Part shown: positions 25,116 to 32,948 of the stretch, piece by piece | How positions within the stretch are numbered: the first letter of the stretch is position 1 | How the letters are laid out: the number at the start of each line of letters is the position of its first letter | Origin: VXPQ01 sp964608315 | Lineage (GTDB): Bacteria > Bacteroidota > Rhodothermia > Rhodothermales > VXPQ01 | Length of the DNA: 64,000 nt | NCBI GenBank assembly: GCA_964608315.1 | Contig: CAZSNF010000002.1 | Span: 1 to 64,000, forward strand | Direction of reading: 5' to 3' | Program-made: the position numbers and the translations under genes | The notes under the pieces: model-generated | What the model was told of the DNA's origin: nothing | Seen by the model: the letters and a program-made list of their open reading frames with translations, nothing else | Databases searched by the model: none

Positions 25116-26312
25116 TCAGCGGAGTTCGGAAAGTCCTCGGACGATCCGCCGCATGGCTTCCTGAAGATCGTCCATGGAGGCGGCGTACGAAATGCGCAGG
25201 CCGCGCGGATCGCCGAATGCGTTGCCGGGCACGAGCGCCACATGGTGTTCCTCAAGCAAATAGAAGCACAGGTCCTCGCTGGTCCGAATCGCTCTGCCGG
25301 AAGCGGACGTCGAATCAAGATAACGGGATATGTCCGGAAAAAGATAAAAAGCGCCCTCGGGACGCGGGCAATGGACCCCCTCGATGGCGGTAAGTTGCTC
25401 CAGCATGAAATCGCGGCGCGCGCGAAAACGGCGCACCATGTCCGTTACGTGCCGCTTGTCCATTTCCAGCGCAGCGATCCCCGCCTTTTGGGCGATGCTG
25501 CATGGAGCAGAAGTAGTCTGTCCCTGTATTTTCGCCGCTGTTTTTACGATGGCCGGATCGGCCGCCATATACCCGAGGCGCCAGCCGGTCATGGCGTAGG
25601 CTTTCGAAAAGCCGTTCACCATAATCGTTCGCTCCTTCATGCCGGGCAGCGAAGCGAACGCTACGTGCTCTGCGTCGAAAAGAATGTGCTCGTAAATCTC
25701 GTCCGAAAGCACGAACACCTGCGGATGTCGCCGCAACGCCTCGGCCAGCGCTTCCAGTTCTTTCCGGGGATACACCGACCCGGTGGGATTGGAGGGCGAG
25801 CACAAAATCAGCAGGCGCGTGGCGTCGCCGATGGCGGCCTCCAGATCGGACGCGGCAAGGCGATATTCTCCGGCGGCGACGGTAGCGAGGGGCTTGGGCG
25901 CGGCGCCTGCGAGGCGAACCATTTCCGGGTAACTTACCCAGTACGGCGCCGGAATAAGCACTTCGTCCCCGGGGCGGCAAAGCGCCGCCACGGCCAGCGC
26001 CACCGACTGCTTCGCGCCTGTAGAGCAAAGCACCTGATTCGGCGCGTACGAAAGTCCATTGTCCGCTGCCAGTTTTCGGCAAATCGCTTCGCGCAAGGGA
26101 AGCATGCCCATGTTTTCGGTATACCGGGTATAGCCTTCCCGAATGGCGGCTTGTCCCGCTTCGCCGATCGGCGCCGGCGTATCGAAATCGGGTTCGCCGG
26201 CGCTCAGGCCAATCACGGGGAACCCCTCGCGTCGCAGTTGCCTGGCGCGCCCGGTCATCGCCAGCGTAGCGGAGGGCTGGACGGCTTCCACGTTGGGATT
26301 GAAACGAATCAT
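25116..26312 (-). CDS. Class I aminotransferase, probable aspartate aminotransferase
   Basis: PLP enzyme of 398 residues of the AspC Ib type: GLSAGEPDFDTP near 35, YTENMGMLPLREAIC, the asparagine and tyrosine block CSPSNPTGSVY near 170, LSDEIYEHI near 202 and the PLP lysine in GFSKAYAMTGWRLGY near 235, with the substrate arginine in LRISYAAS near 375. Substrate specificity cannot be fixed by eye. ATG at 26312 is preceded by TTGGAT; a TTG four codons upstream is less likely. coaD lies 18 bases upstream. Confidence 0.9.
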   Translation of the reverse strand: MIRFNPNVEAVQPSATLAMTGRARQLRREGFPVIGLSAGEPDFDTPAPIGEAGQAAIREGYTRYTENMGMLPLREAICRKLAADNGLSYAPNQVLCSTGAKQSVALAVAALCRPGDEVLIPAPYWVSYPEMVRLAGAAPKPLATVAAGEYRLAASDLEAAIGDATRLLILCSPSNPTGSVYPRKELEALAEALRRHPQVFVLSDEIYEHILFDAEHVAFASLPGMKERTIMVNGFSKAYAMTGWRLGYMAADPAIVKTAAKIQGQTTSAPCSIAQKAGIAALEMDKRHVTDMVRRFRARRDFMLEQLTAIEGVHCPRPEGAFYLFPDISRYLDSTSASGRAIRTSEDLCFYLLEEHHVALVPGNAFGDPRGLRISYAASMDDLQEAMRRIVRGLSELR

Positions 26313-26330
26313 GGCAATATCCAATAGAGA

Positions 26331-26825
26331 CTATGGACGTCGGCGCGCAAGCGCGCGCAAAACAGGTTCGGGTACGAAAGCGGACACATCGCCGTTCCAG
26401 CGGAGAATATCGCGCACCAGCGTGCCGCTTATGAGGGCGTGCCGCCCCGAAGCGGGCAAAAAAACGGTTTCGAGGCGCTCCCGGAGCGCCCGATTCGCAA
26501 GCGCCATGGGTAATTCGTACTCGAAATCGCGGCCTTGCCGAAGCCCCCGAACAAGCGCCGTTGCGCCGGTTTCCCGGGCGCGATCCACGATCAGCCCTTC
26601 GTGCGCCGCCACCTCGACGTCGGGCAAATGCGGAATGCACTGGCGAATCAGCGCGCATCGCTCCTCGATGGGGAAAAGCGTTTCCTTCCCGGCGTTCACG
26701 GCGACGGTCGCTTCCACCCTGTCGAACAACGCCGCCGCGCGTTCGAGGATATCGAGATGTCCGAACGTAAACGGGTCGAACGTGCCCGGATACAACGCCA
26801 GTTTTATGGACGGCGAGGGAGACAA
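26331..26825 (-). CDS. coaD: Phosphopantetheine adenylyltransferase
   Basis: Adenylates 4'-phosphopantetheine in coenzyme A synthesis. 164 residues, the family length, with the nucleotidyltransferase motif GTFDPFTFGHLDIL near 14, the RGLRQGRDFEYELPMALANR segment split near 93, and ISGTLVRDIL (SSTxxR position) near 133. It follows rsmD, a pairing common in many bacteria. Confidence 0.95.
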   Translation of the reverse strand: MSPSPSIKLALYPGTFDPFTFGHLDILERAAALFDRVEATVAVNAGKETLFPIEERCALIRQCIPHLPDVEVAAHEGLIVDRARETGATALVRGLRQGRDFEYELPMALANRALRERLETVFLPASGRHALISGTLVRDILRWNGDVSAFVPEPVLRALARRRP

Positions 26826-26837
26826 GGTCGGAAAAGG

Positions 26838-27440
26838 TCAGGAGGAAACAGGTTGCGAGGCGGGTTCGGCGGCGTCGGGCGTCAGGGCTGCGGCGGGTTT
26901 GCGGCGAAACACCGACACAATGGTGCGTCCGTACGAACGGGATACGTCCAGGTCGGGATGCGCCGGTTCCCGGTCAAAGAAGATACGCCGATCATGTTCG
27001 AGAATAAACAACCCCCCTTCCGTTACGCGCGGCAGCGCCAGCGAGGGCATGTCCGGTATGTCTTCCAGATCGTACGGCGGATCGGCGACGATGAAATCGA
27101 ACGGCATGCCCTTGTAGCGACGCAAATAGCGTACGGCGTCCGTCCGTAAAAAGATACATTGCGCCTCCACGTCCAGCAGGCGCGCATTGCGGCGGGCAAC
27201 CTGAAGCGCTCGCCCTTCTTTTTCCGCAAAAACCACCGAACGGGCGCCTCGGGAGAGCGCTTCGAACCCTATGGTCCCGGCCCCCGCGAACAGATCCAGC
27301 ACAGACGCGCCCGCAAAATCTTTTCTGTTTTCCGCAAGATGAAAAAGCGACTCGCGCGTCCGGTTCATGGTCGGGCGAGTCAAGGGACCTTTCGGGGCGA
27401 AAAGCTGCCTGCGCGCGAATTTTCCTGCAATAATTCTCAC
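26838..27440 (-). CDS. rsmD: 16S rRNA (guanine966-N2) methyltransferase
   Basis: Methylates G966 of 16S rRNA. With GTG at 27440 the product has 200 residues: RIIAGKFARRQLFAPKG, RPTMNRTRESLFH, the SAM motif VLDLFAGAGTIGFEALSRGA near 48, and the catalytic VADPPYDL near 120. The GTG overlaps the stop of the PilM-like gene (GTGA), which decides the start. coaD follows after 12 bases. Confidence 0.94.
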   Translation of the reverse strand: MRIIAGKFARRQLFAPKGPLTRPTMNRTRESLFHLAENRKDFAGASVLDLFAGAGTIGFEALSRGARSVVFAEKEGRALQVARRNARLLDVEAQCIFLRTDAVRYLRRYKGMPFDFIVADPPYDLEDIPDMPSLALPRVTEGGLFILEHDRRIFFDREPAHPDLDVSRSYGRTIVSVFRRKPAAALTPDAAEPASQPVSS

Positions 27441-28408
27441 GACGGAACAGAGGGATCGGCCTGGAAAAAGAGTCCTTCGCCTTCGTGCAGGGCGGCGCCC
27501 ACGCACGCGGCATAAGCCGGATCGTCCGCCTCGGACGGCGAACAGGCGACAGAAACGCCCGGCAGCGCCGCCGGACGCAATGTCCGGATATCCCCGCCGA
27601 ACACGGCTTCCAGCTCGGAAAAAAGGGCGTCGGGGATCGGGCCGCCGTACGCATAGACCGCGCTCACGTCCGCCGGAGACATTCCGAAGCGGGCGGCCGC
27701 GGCGGCGCCCAGATACGCCGCGTCGACAGGCTCTGCGCCCTCCGCAAAACCGCCGTAACGCCATGCTCCCCCGACGAAAAAAACATAGTCGAGCCGATCC
27801 GCGCGCCAACCCAGGCCCAGGGCGCCAGCCGCTTCGGCGGCGCGCTCTCTCGCCGCTTCCGCATGCCTGATCGCGCCGACCGCCGCATGCGCGGCGGACA
27901 TAAGCCGTACGCGCTTCGCCGACACGCCCCGGACAAGCCGCCGCAATCGCTCCTCAAGCCGCTCTTCCACCGCCAGCACATGCATCCATTCCGCCGCAGC
28001 GCCGGCGTCCATGTCCTCCCGATGCAACGCATCGGCGGCGACGCGCAGGGACCGTTTCGGCGCTACGAGCAGGTCGATTTCCCGCCGCAAATGCCGTTTC
28101 CGAACGTCCGGCCCGGCTTCCGCAGCAAGCGGCGCGCGAAAAGCGTGGCCTGTCCGGGATGAAATCGAAATGCGCAGATCGTCCAGCCCACCCGTACGCC
28201 CAAGGTCGGAAAAAACGTCGGCAAGCGCCTCGGAAAGCGTGCGAAACCCATCGTCTTCTCGCCCGGAGAACACGTTGCGAAGTACGCCTTCGCCTGCGTC
28301 AATGCATCCGAGGCGCGAAAGCCTGCATCCCGACGCATCCCGCGCTACTTCGGCGTACCGAACCGTTCGGCTGGAAAAATCGACCCCTGCCCGTACGTAC
28401 GCATCCAT
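27437..28408 (-). CDS. PilM-like actin-fold protein
   Basis: 323 residues beginning VRAGVDFSSRTVRYAEVARD, the pattern of the phosphate-1 loop in PilM/FtsA-type ATPases, followed by FRTLSEALADVFSDLG, and later LDYVFFVGGAWRYGGF and VYAYGGPIPDALFSELE, matching the phosphate-2 and adenosine regions in order. The match is distant, so this is a fold-level call. It is followed by rsmD with overlap and preceded by a pseudopilin-like gene, but no other pilus genes are in view. Confidence 0.55.
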   Translation of the reverse strand: MDAYVRAGVDFSSRTVRYAEVARDASGCRLSRLGCIDAGEGVLRNVFSGREDDGFRTLSEALADVFSDLGRTGGLDDLRISISSRTGHAFRAPLAAEAGPDVRKRHLRREIDLLVAPKRSLRVAADALHREDMDAGAAAEWMHVLAVEERLEERLRRLVRGVSAKRVRLMSAAHAAVGAIRHAEAARERAAEAAGALGLGWRADRLDYVFFVGGAWRYGGFAEGAEPVDAAYLGAAAAARFGMSPADVSAVYAYGGPIPDALFSELEAVFGGDIRTLRPAALPGVSVACSPSEADDPAYAACVGAALHEGEGLFFQADPSVPS

Positions 28409-28460
28409 GAATCCGCTCGTCGGCGCAAGAAATGCGCGGCGCAAACCGTCGTCCGCGACG

Positions 28461-28922
28461 CTATTCCCAGCTCGCTGCGTTCAGTCGCGTGGGGTCTGGC
28501 TCAAGGGTTCCGATCTCGTCGTTGGAATCCGGATCGCCGAGCAAATACACCATGACGCGCGACGTATCGTTCACCCCGTACTCGAAGGCCATGCCCGTAC
28601 GCGGCGAAAAAATGAAGGAATCGAGATTCGCGCCGCTGCCGAAAAGGCTGTCGCTATGCGCCTGGATCACCGAATCCGTCCGGACCCAGGTATGCAGGCT
28701 ATCCAGCGTACCCGGGAAACGCCCATTGCGTTCGTCGTAGCGGATAAGCGCCGCCCGGACATTGCTCATGCGCATGCGCGTGCGCTCTGTGAGTTCTTCC
28801 TGACGCTCCACCGCCGCCCAGGGTTCGGTAATGGAATGATAGAGGTAATACCCCATGCAGAGGATCAATATCCCCAAAGCCACCTGAATAATGGTGCGTG
28901 TGTTCTGGCTTCCTGCCGCCAT
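28461..28922 (-). CDS. Membrane-anchored pseudopilin-like protein
   Basis: 153 residues with one N-terminal hydrophobic helix (IIQVALGILILCMGYYLYH) and an extracytoplasmic part that contains MSNVRAALIRYDERNGRFPGTLDSLHTWV. The A-L-x-x-Y-x-x-x-x-G-x-x-P-x-T-L-x-x-L pattern is that of major pseudopilins such as GspG, but the prepilin peptidase site is absent, so it is only pilin-like. It lies 52 bases upstream of the PilM-like gene. Confidence 0.5.
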   Translation of the reverse strand: MAAGSQNTRTIIQVALGILILCMGYYLYHSITEPWAAVERQEELTERTRMRMSNVRAALIRYDERNGRFPGTLDSLHTWVRTDSVIQAHSDSLFGSGANLDSFIFSPRTGMAFEYGVNDTSRVMVYLLGDPDSNDEIGTLEPDPTRLNAASWE

Positions 28923-29100
28923 AGTGCGCTCCGGTTCCCGCGGTGTATGATTGCATAACGAATTAGGTCGAAACGGGAACCATGCTCACAGGTACATAAC
29001 GCACAAGGCAACCCGTCTCTGCGCAAAAATACATGAATGCGCTCCGAAAAGCAACAACCCGCGCATTATCTGTGTAGAGAACGAAATTTCTTTCGCGGAT

Positions 29101-29116
29101 TGCGATATTAATCGCA
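29101..29116. promoter_or_regulatory. Inverted repeat upstream of pdxJ
   Basis: TGCGATATTAATCGCA has 6-bp inverted arms around ATTA and lies 40 bases before the pdxJ start in the 233-base divergent region 28923-29155, which otherwise holds no gene. It may be an operator; no regulator is identified. Confidence 0.3.
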
Positions 29117-29155
29117 TGCGCCGCCCTGCTCCGCAAGGCCTGTCCATTACGCTCC

Positions 29156-29881
29156 ATGCCCACCGACCTGCTCATCAACATAGACCATGTGGCCACGCTG
29201 CGAAACGCCCGCCGGGAAACGACGCCCGATCCCGTCCACGCCGCCGTAGCCGCAGAAGCCGCGGGAGCCGACGGCGTCGTGTTTCATTTGCGGGAAGATC
29301 GCCGCCATATCACCGAACGCGACGTGCGCCTCCTTAAAGAAGTGGTTCGGACAAAAATGGATTTTGAATTGTCCACGGACCCCGACGTCGTGCGGATTTG
29401 TTGCGAAGTGCAGCCGGACCTGGCTACGCTTGTGCCGGAGCGACGCGAGGAAGTCACGACGGAAGGAGGCCTGAACGTGACCGGGCGCAAGGAGCGGCTT
29501 CGGGACGTGGCGGCGCAACTGCGGGCCGCCGGCGTAGGGGAAGTGGCCCTGTTCGTCGATCCCGCAGACAGGGAAATCGAGGCGGCCCTGGAAACCGGCG
29601 CCGACTGCATCGAACTCCACACGGGGGATTTCGCCAACGCGAAAAGCCGGGAAGAACGCGCTCGATGCGCGGAGCAGCTGGCCCGCGCCGCCGAACATGC
29701 GCATGCCCTCGGCCTCGTCGTGCACGCCGGCCACGGGCTGGACTACCGCAATTACGCAGCGTTTCGGGCGGCCGTGCCCCATGTTCGGGAGGTTTCCATC
29801 GGCTTCGCTGTCGTCGCGCGGGCCATTCTGGTGGGAATGGAGCAGGCCGTCCGGGAAATGCGGGCGCTGGTGAAGGGGTGA
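29156..29881 (+). CDS. pdxJ: Pyridoxine 5'-phosphate synthase
   Basis: Condenses 1-deoxyxylulose-5-phosphate with 3-amino-2-oxopropyl phosphate to pyridoxine phosphate, the last step of the DXP-dependent vitamin B6 route. 241 residues as a TIM barrel: INIDHVATLRNAR at the N terminus, FHLREDRRHI near 43, FELSTDPDVV near 69, and the C-terminal HAGHGLDYRN near 190 and EVSIGFAVVARAI near 213. The family length is 235-245. pdxB, an earlier enzyme of the same route, lies 2 kb downstream on the other strand. Its stop is followed after 14 bases by element copy B. Confidence 0.95.
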   Translation: MPTDLLINIDHVATLRNARRETTPDPVHAAVAAEAAGADGVVFHLREDRRHITERDVRLLKEVVRTKMDFELSTDPDVVRICCEVQPDLATLVPERREEVTTEGGLNVTGRKERLRDVAAQLRAAGVGEVALFVDPADREIEAALETGADCIELHTGDFANAKSREERARCAEQLARAAEHAHALGLVVHAGHGLDYRNYAAFRAAVPHVREVSIGFAVVARAILVGMEQAVREMRALVKG

Positions 29882-29895
29882 TTTTCGTAGTTTCC

Positions 29896-30158
29896 TTAAG
29901 GATACTCTGATTAAATGTGCAAAGTTCAGAGGCTGCGAGAGGTGCGCTGGCAAGGAATGACGAAGCAATGTGGCAGGTCCCACATAATGAGGAATGACAC
30001 AGCCAGAGTGCCTCTCGCAGCCTCCCGGAGGGCGCTTCACGTCCGCCATGCCCCGAATCCGCAGCGTTTATTGCTGATTTCAACGACGCCGGCACAGTGT
30101 CCTGTACCCACGAAACGTGAAGCGCTGATCGAAGTAGATTTAATCAGAGTATCCTTAA
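29896..30158 (+). repeat. Full-length 263-bp dispersed inverted-repeat element, copy B
   Basis: Same length and layout as copy A at 16056. The 21-bp ends (core AAGGATACTCTGATTAAAT and its complement) are perfect inverted repeats. The inner 6-bp stem is ATGTGG/CCACAT (29968-29985), where copy A has ATGCGG/CCGCAT: a compensatory pair. The element lies between pdxJ and hicA and encodes nothing recognisable. Confidence 0.88.
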
Positions 30159-30244
30159 ATAATCCTCCGGCAACGCTGGAACAGCGCAGCCTCGGCGGCG
30201 TTCGGAATCTGTGTGCGGCGGAAGGGCTTCAACCAAAGCGATCC

Positions 30245-30499
30245 ATGAACCGACATGAGCGATTATTGCAAACCATTCTCCGCGGACAGTCGGACGCGAA
30301 TATTCGCTTCGCCGAATTGCGGACACTCCTGCTTCGCCTCGGTTTCTCGGAGCGAATTCGAGGCAGCCACCACCTTTTCGATAAGGAAGGCGTTATAGAA
30401 ATCGTCAACCTGCAAAGCCGAGATGGATACGCTAAGCCTTATCAGGTGAGACAACTCCGCCGCCTGATCCTGAAATACAACCTGAAGGAGGGAAACTGA
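30245..30499 (+). CDS. hicA: HicA-type mRNA interferase toxin
   Basis: 84 residues of the double-stranded RNA-binding-like HicA fold with the catalytic histidine in RGSHHLF near 42 and the C-terminal YQVRQLRRLILKYNL. HicA cleaves mRNA when free from HicB. The ATG at 30245 gives the usual length. It is encoded immediately upstream of hicB, overlapping by one base (TGATG), and lies directly after repeat copy B, whose end may reach into the promoter region. Confidence 0.88.
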   Translation: MNRHERLLQTILRGQSDANIRFAELRTLLLRLGFSERIRGSHHLFDKEGVIEIVNLQSRDGYAKPYQVRQLRRLILKYNLKEGN

Positions 30500-30711
30500 T
30501 GCACAAATACGAAATCATCCTCTACTGGAGCAACGAGGACCAAGCCTTCATCGCGGAAGTCCCGGAATTGCCCGGATGCATGGCGCATGGCGACGACCAG
30601 GAAACCGCCTTGCGCAACATCAACGACGCAATGGGACTCTGGATCGATACGGCCCGGGAGCTGGAGCGCCCTGTTCCGGAACCCAAAGGCGAGCGCCTGA
30701 TGTTCGCGTGA
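30499..30711 (+). CDS. hicB: HicB-type antitoxin
   Basis: 70 residues of the HicB_lk type: IILYWSNEDQAFIAEVPELPGCMAHGDDQETALRNINDA, a partial RNase H fold that blocks HicA. There is no C-terminal DNA-binding domain, so autoregulation of the operon is not evident. GGAGG-like AGGAGG lies upstream within hicA (GAAGGAGGG). Confidence 0.9.
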   Translation: MHKYEIILYWSNEDQAFIAEVPELPGCMAHGDDQETALRNINDAMGLWIDTARELERPVPEPKGERLMFA

Positions 30712-30730
30712 TCGAAGCGCCTCTCTCCTG

Positions 30731-31624
30731 ATGCGAGAAGACACCCCCGAAGGCCACCGATGCGGCTATGTCGCGCTGGCGGGGCCGCCCAATGTGGGCA
30801 AAAGCACGTTGCTGAACGCCCTCGTCGGACAAAAATTGTCCATCGTGACCCGGAAACCGCAAACCACGCGGCACCGGATCCTCGCCATGCTGACCGAGGA
30901 CGATCACCAGATCATTTTCCTCGACACGCCCGGCGTCGTGACCCCGAAGTATGGCTTGCACAAGGCGATGATGCAGGCGGTGAGCAATGCGGTAAGCGAC
31001 GCCGACCTCCTCATATTCATGGCGGACGCTTCGCGCAGCGCGCCCGACGCCGTCGGAATAGACATGATCCGGGAACGCCCCGCCCTGCTTGCGCTGAACA
31101 AAATGGATCTTATCCGGCAGGAAGACGCCCTGCCGCTCGCAGAGGCCTGGCTCTCGCTGGGCGATTTCGACGAAGTCGTGCCGATTTCGGCCCGGAAGAA
31201 AACGAATCTGGACATTCTGCTGGGAGCCATCCTGAAACGCCTCCCCGTCGGGCCGCCGCTCTACCCCCGAAACATGATCACCGACCGGCCCGAACGCTTC
31301 TTCGTGGCCGAGATCGTCCGGGAAAAGATCTTCAATTTATACCGACAGGAAATTCCGTACTCCACGGAAGTGCGGATCGCGCGTTTCGAGGAACGGGAGA
31401 ACGAAAAAGATTTCATCTCCGCCGAAATCGTGCTGACGGCGGATACGCAAAAGGGCATCCTGATCGGCAAAAAAGGACAGGCCCTGAAACGGCTGGGCAC
31501 GGCGGCGCGAAAGGATATCGAGGCTTTTCTGGGCCGGTCCGTATACCTGGACCTGCATGTAAAAGTCCGCAGCGACTGGCGTAATCGCCCGACTTTCCTG
31601 CGCTCGTTCGGGTACCGGGCCTGA
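30731..31624 (+). CDS. era: GTPase Era
   Basis: GTPase that binds the 3' end of 16S rRNA in 30S assembly. 297 residues: G1 GPPNVGKST, the conserved switch PQTTRHRIL, G3 DTPGVVTP, G4 NKMD, G5 ISARKKTNLD, and the C-terminal KH domain with GILIGKKGQALKRLG near 252. Normal family length. Starts 19 bases after hicB, so the TA pair and era may share a transcript. Confidence 0.96.
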   Translation: MREDTPEGHRCGYVALAGPPNVGKSTLLNALVGQKLSIVTRKPQTTRHRILAMLTEDDHQIIFLDTPGVVTPKYGLHKAMMQAVSNAVSDADLLIFMADASRSAPDAVGIDMIRERPALLALNKMDLIRQEDALPLAEAWLSLGDFDEVVPISARKKTNLDILLGAILKRLPVGPPLYPRNMITDRPERFFVAEIVREKIFNLYRQEIPYSTEVRIARFEERENEKDFISAEIVLTADTQKGILIGKKGQALKRLGTAARKDIEAFLGRSVYLDLHVKVRSDWRNRPTFLRSFGYRA

Positions 31625-31651
31625 CCAGGGCCTGGCGAACCTGACGCGGAA

Positions 31652-32836
31652 TCAGGGATCAATCTGTACGCCCAGCCCGTCCCGAACCGCTTCGCGCAAC
31701 GCCTCCGGCACATGCTCCCGGGGCAATCGCCGCATCGAAAAAGCGCGCCGTTCGGGATACGTTCGCCGGAGCGCGACGAAGCGGCGGGCGGCTTCCTCCT
31801 GCGAGACGGGCCAGAAACGCCGCATCCGGCGGTCGTCGTCCCATACGTCGTACATCCCTCGAACGATATGATGTAGCCAGTCCGTTTCCGGCAAGAACGG
31901 ATCGGGGGCGTACACCGAAAGCATATCCGCCTCGCCGCAGACATGGCGCGCTGCGCTTTTTCCAGCGAATTCCTCCATGCCCGGCAAGGCAACCATGGCG
32001 TCGCGCAACATGTACGCGCCCGCTATCTTGCCGTCGTACGAATACCCGGCGATATGGGGCGTGGCGATGTCCACGCATCGCAACAGATCGGCGGAAGGAA
32101 CGGGTTCGCCCTCCCATACGTCGAGCGCCGCGGCGGCAGGCCGTTGCGGCGAGCATTGCAACGCTTCCAGAAGCGCCTCGTTGTCGATCACGGCCCCGCG
32201 CGACGTATTGATCAACCAGGCGCCGGGACGCAGCGCCGCCAGTTCGTCGCGACCGATCATATGCCAGGTAGGGTGCGGCCCTTTCCGGACCAGCGGCACA
32301 TGCAAGGTAAGTACGTCTGCCTGCCGGATCAGAGCGTTCAACGAAAGATACTCCCCCGCCGCGCCCGCCTCCGCAAGCGGCGGATCGCACAACAGCGCCT
32401 TCATGCCCAGCGCCGCAGCCCGCCTCGCCAGGCGGCTCCCGATACGCCCGCACCCTGCAATGCCCAGCGTCTTGCCCCGAAGCGCCTCGCCCTGGGTCGC
32501 CGCCAGATGCAAAAGCGCGGCCAGCGCATATTCGACCACGGAATCCGCATTGGCGCCCGGCGCACAGGCAAACGGAATGCCGCGCCGCCGCAAATAGTCC
32601 AGGTCGATATGGTCCAGACCGGACGTCGCCGAACCCACGAACCGGACGGCGCTGCCATCCAGCAAGGCGGCGTCTACGCGGGTGACGCTGCGCACGAGCA
32701 GCATATCCGCATGGCGGACCGTTTCGGGAGATATATCCCGCCCGGGCGCGGTGCGAACAGACCCCAGCGAACCGAACAACGCGCGCGCCGCCGGAATATT
32801 TTCGTCCGCTACGATATGGAGGGCCGCCCACTGCAT
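31652..32836 (-). CDS. pdxB: Erythronate-4-phosphate dehydrogenase
   Basis: Oxidises 4-phosphoerythronate in the DXP-dependent vitamin B6 pathway. 394 residues of the 2-hydroxyacid dehydrogenase superfamily: IVADENIPAAR at the N terminus, SATSGLDHIDLDYL near 73, the Rossmann motif GIAGCGRIGSRLARR near 125, INTSRGAVID near 208, the catalytic histidine of TPHIAGYSYDGK near 258, and a C-terminal dimerisation domain. The ATG and a GAGGAA ribosome-binding site ten bases upstream lie inside a copy of the dispersed element, which adds MQWAALH before the family start. Confidence 0.92.
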   Translation of the reverse strand: MQWAALHIVADENIPAARALFGSLGSVRTAPGRDISPETVRHADMLLVRSVTRVDAALLDGSAVRFVGSATSGLDHIDLDYLRRRGIPFACAPGANADSVVEYALAALLHLAATQGEALRGKTLGIAGCGRIGSRLARRAAALGMKALLCDPPLAEAGAAGEYLSLNALIRQADVLTLHVPLVRKGPHPTWHMIGRDELAALRPGAWLINTSRGAVIDNEALLEALQCSPQRPAAAALDVWEGEPVPSADLLRCVDIATPHIAGYSYDGKIAGAYMLRDAMVALPGMEEFAGKSAARHVCGEADMLSVYAPDPFLPETDWLHHIVRGMYDVWDDDRRMRRFWPVSQEEAARRFVALRRTYPERRAFSMRRLPREHVPEALREAVRDGLGVQIDP

Positions 32837-32908
32837 TGCTTCGTCATTCCTCGCCGGCGCGCCCCTCGCAGCCTCTGGGCTTTGCGGACTTAATCAGACT
32901 ACCCTTAA
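32834..32908 (-). repeat. Partial element copy supplying the pdxB start
   Basis: Read on the minus strand: TTAAGGGTAGTCTGATTAAG, GCAAAGCCCAGAGGCTGCGA, GGGGCGCGCCGGCGAGGAAT and GACGAAGCAATG. The last three bases are the pdxB start codon. The copy ends exactly there, corresponding to the first 75 bases of the full element. Confidence 0.75.
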
Positions 32909-32929
32909 GGACACTCTGATTAAATGCGC
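32905..32929 (+). repeat. Solo end facing the neighbouring copy
   Basis: TTAAGGACACTCTGATTAAAT on the plus strand shares its TTAA with the minus-strand copy ending at 32908, giving a back-to-back palindromic junction. It lies directly after the outer-membrane barrel gene's stop on the minus strand. Confidence 0.6.
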
Positions 32930-32948
32930 AGCGAACCGCGCTCAGGGG

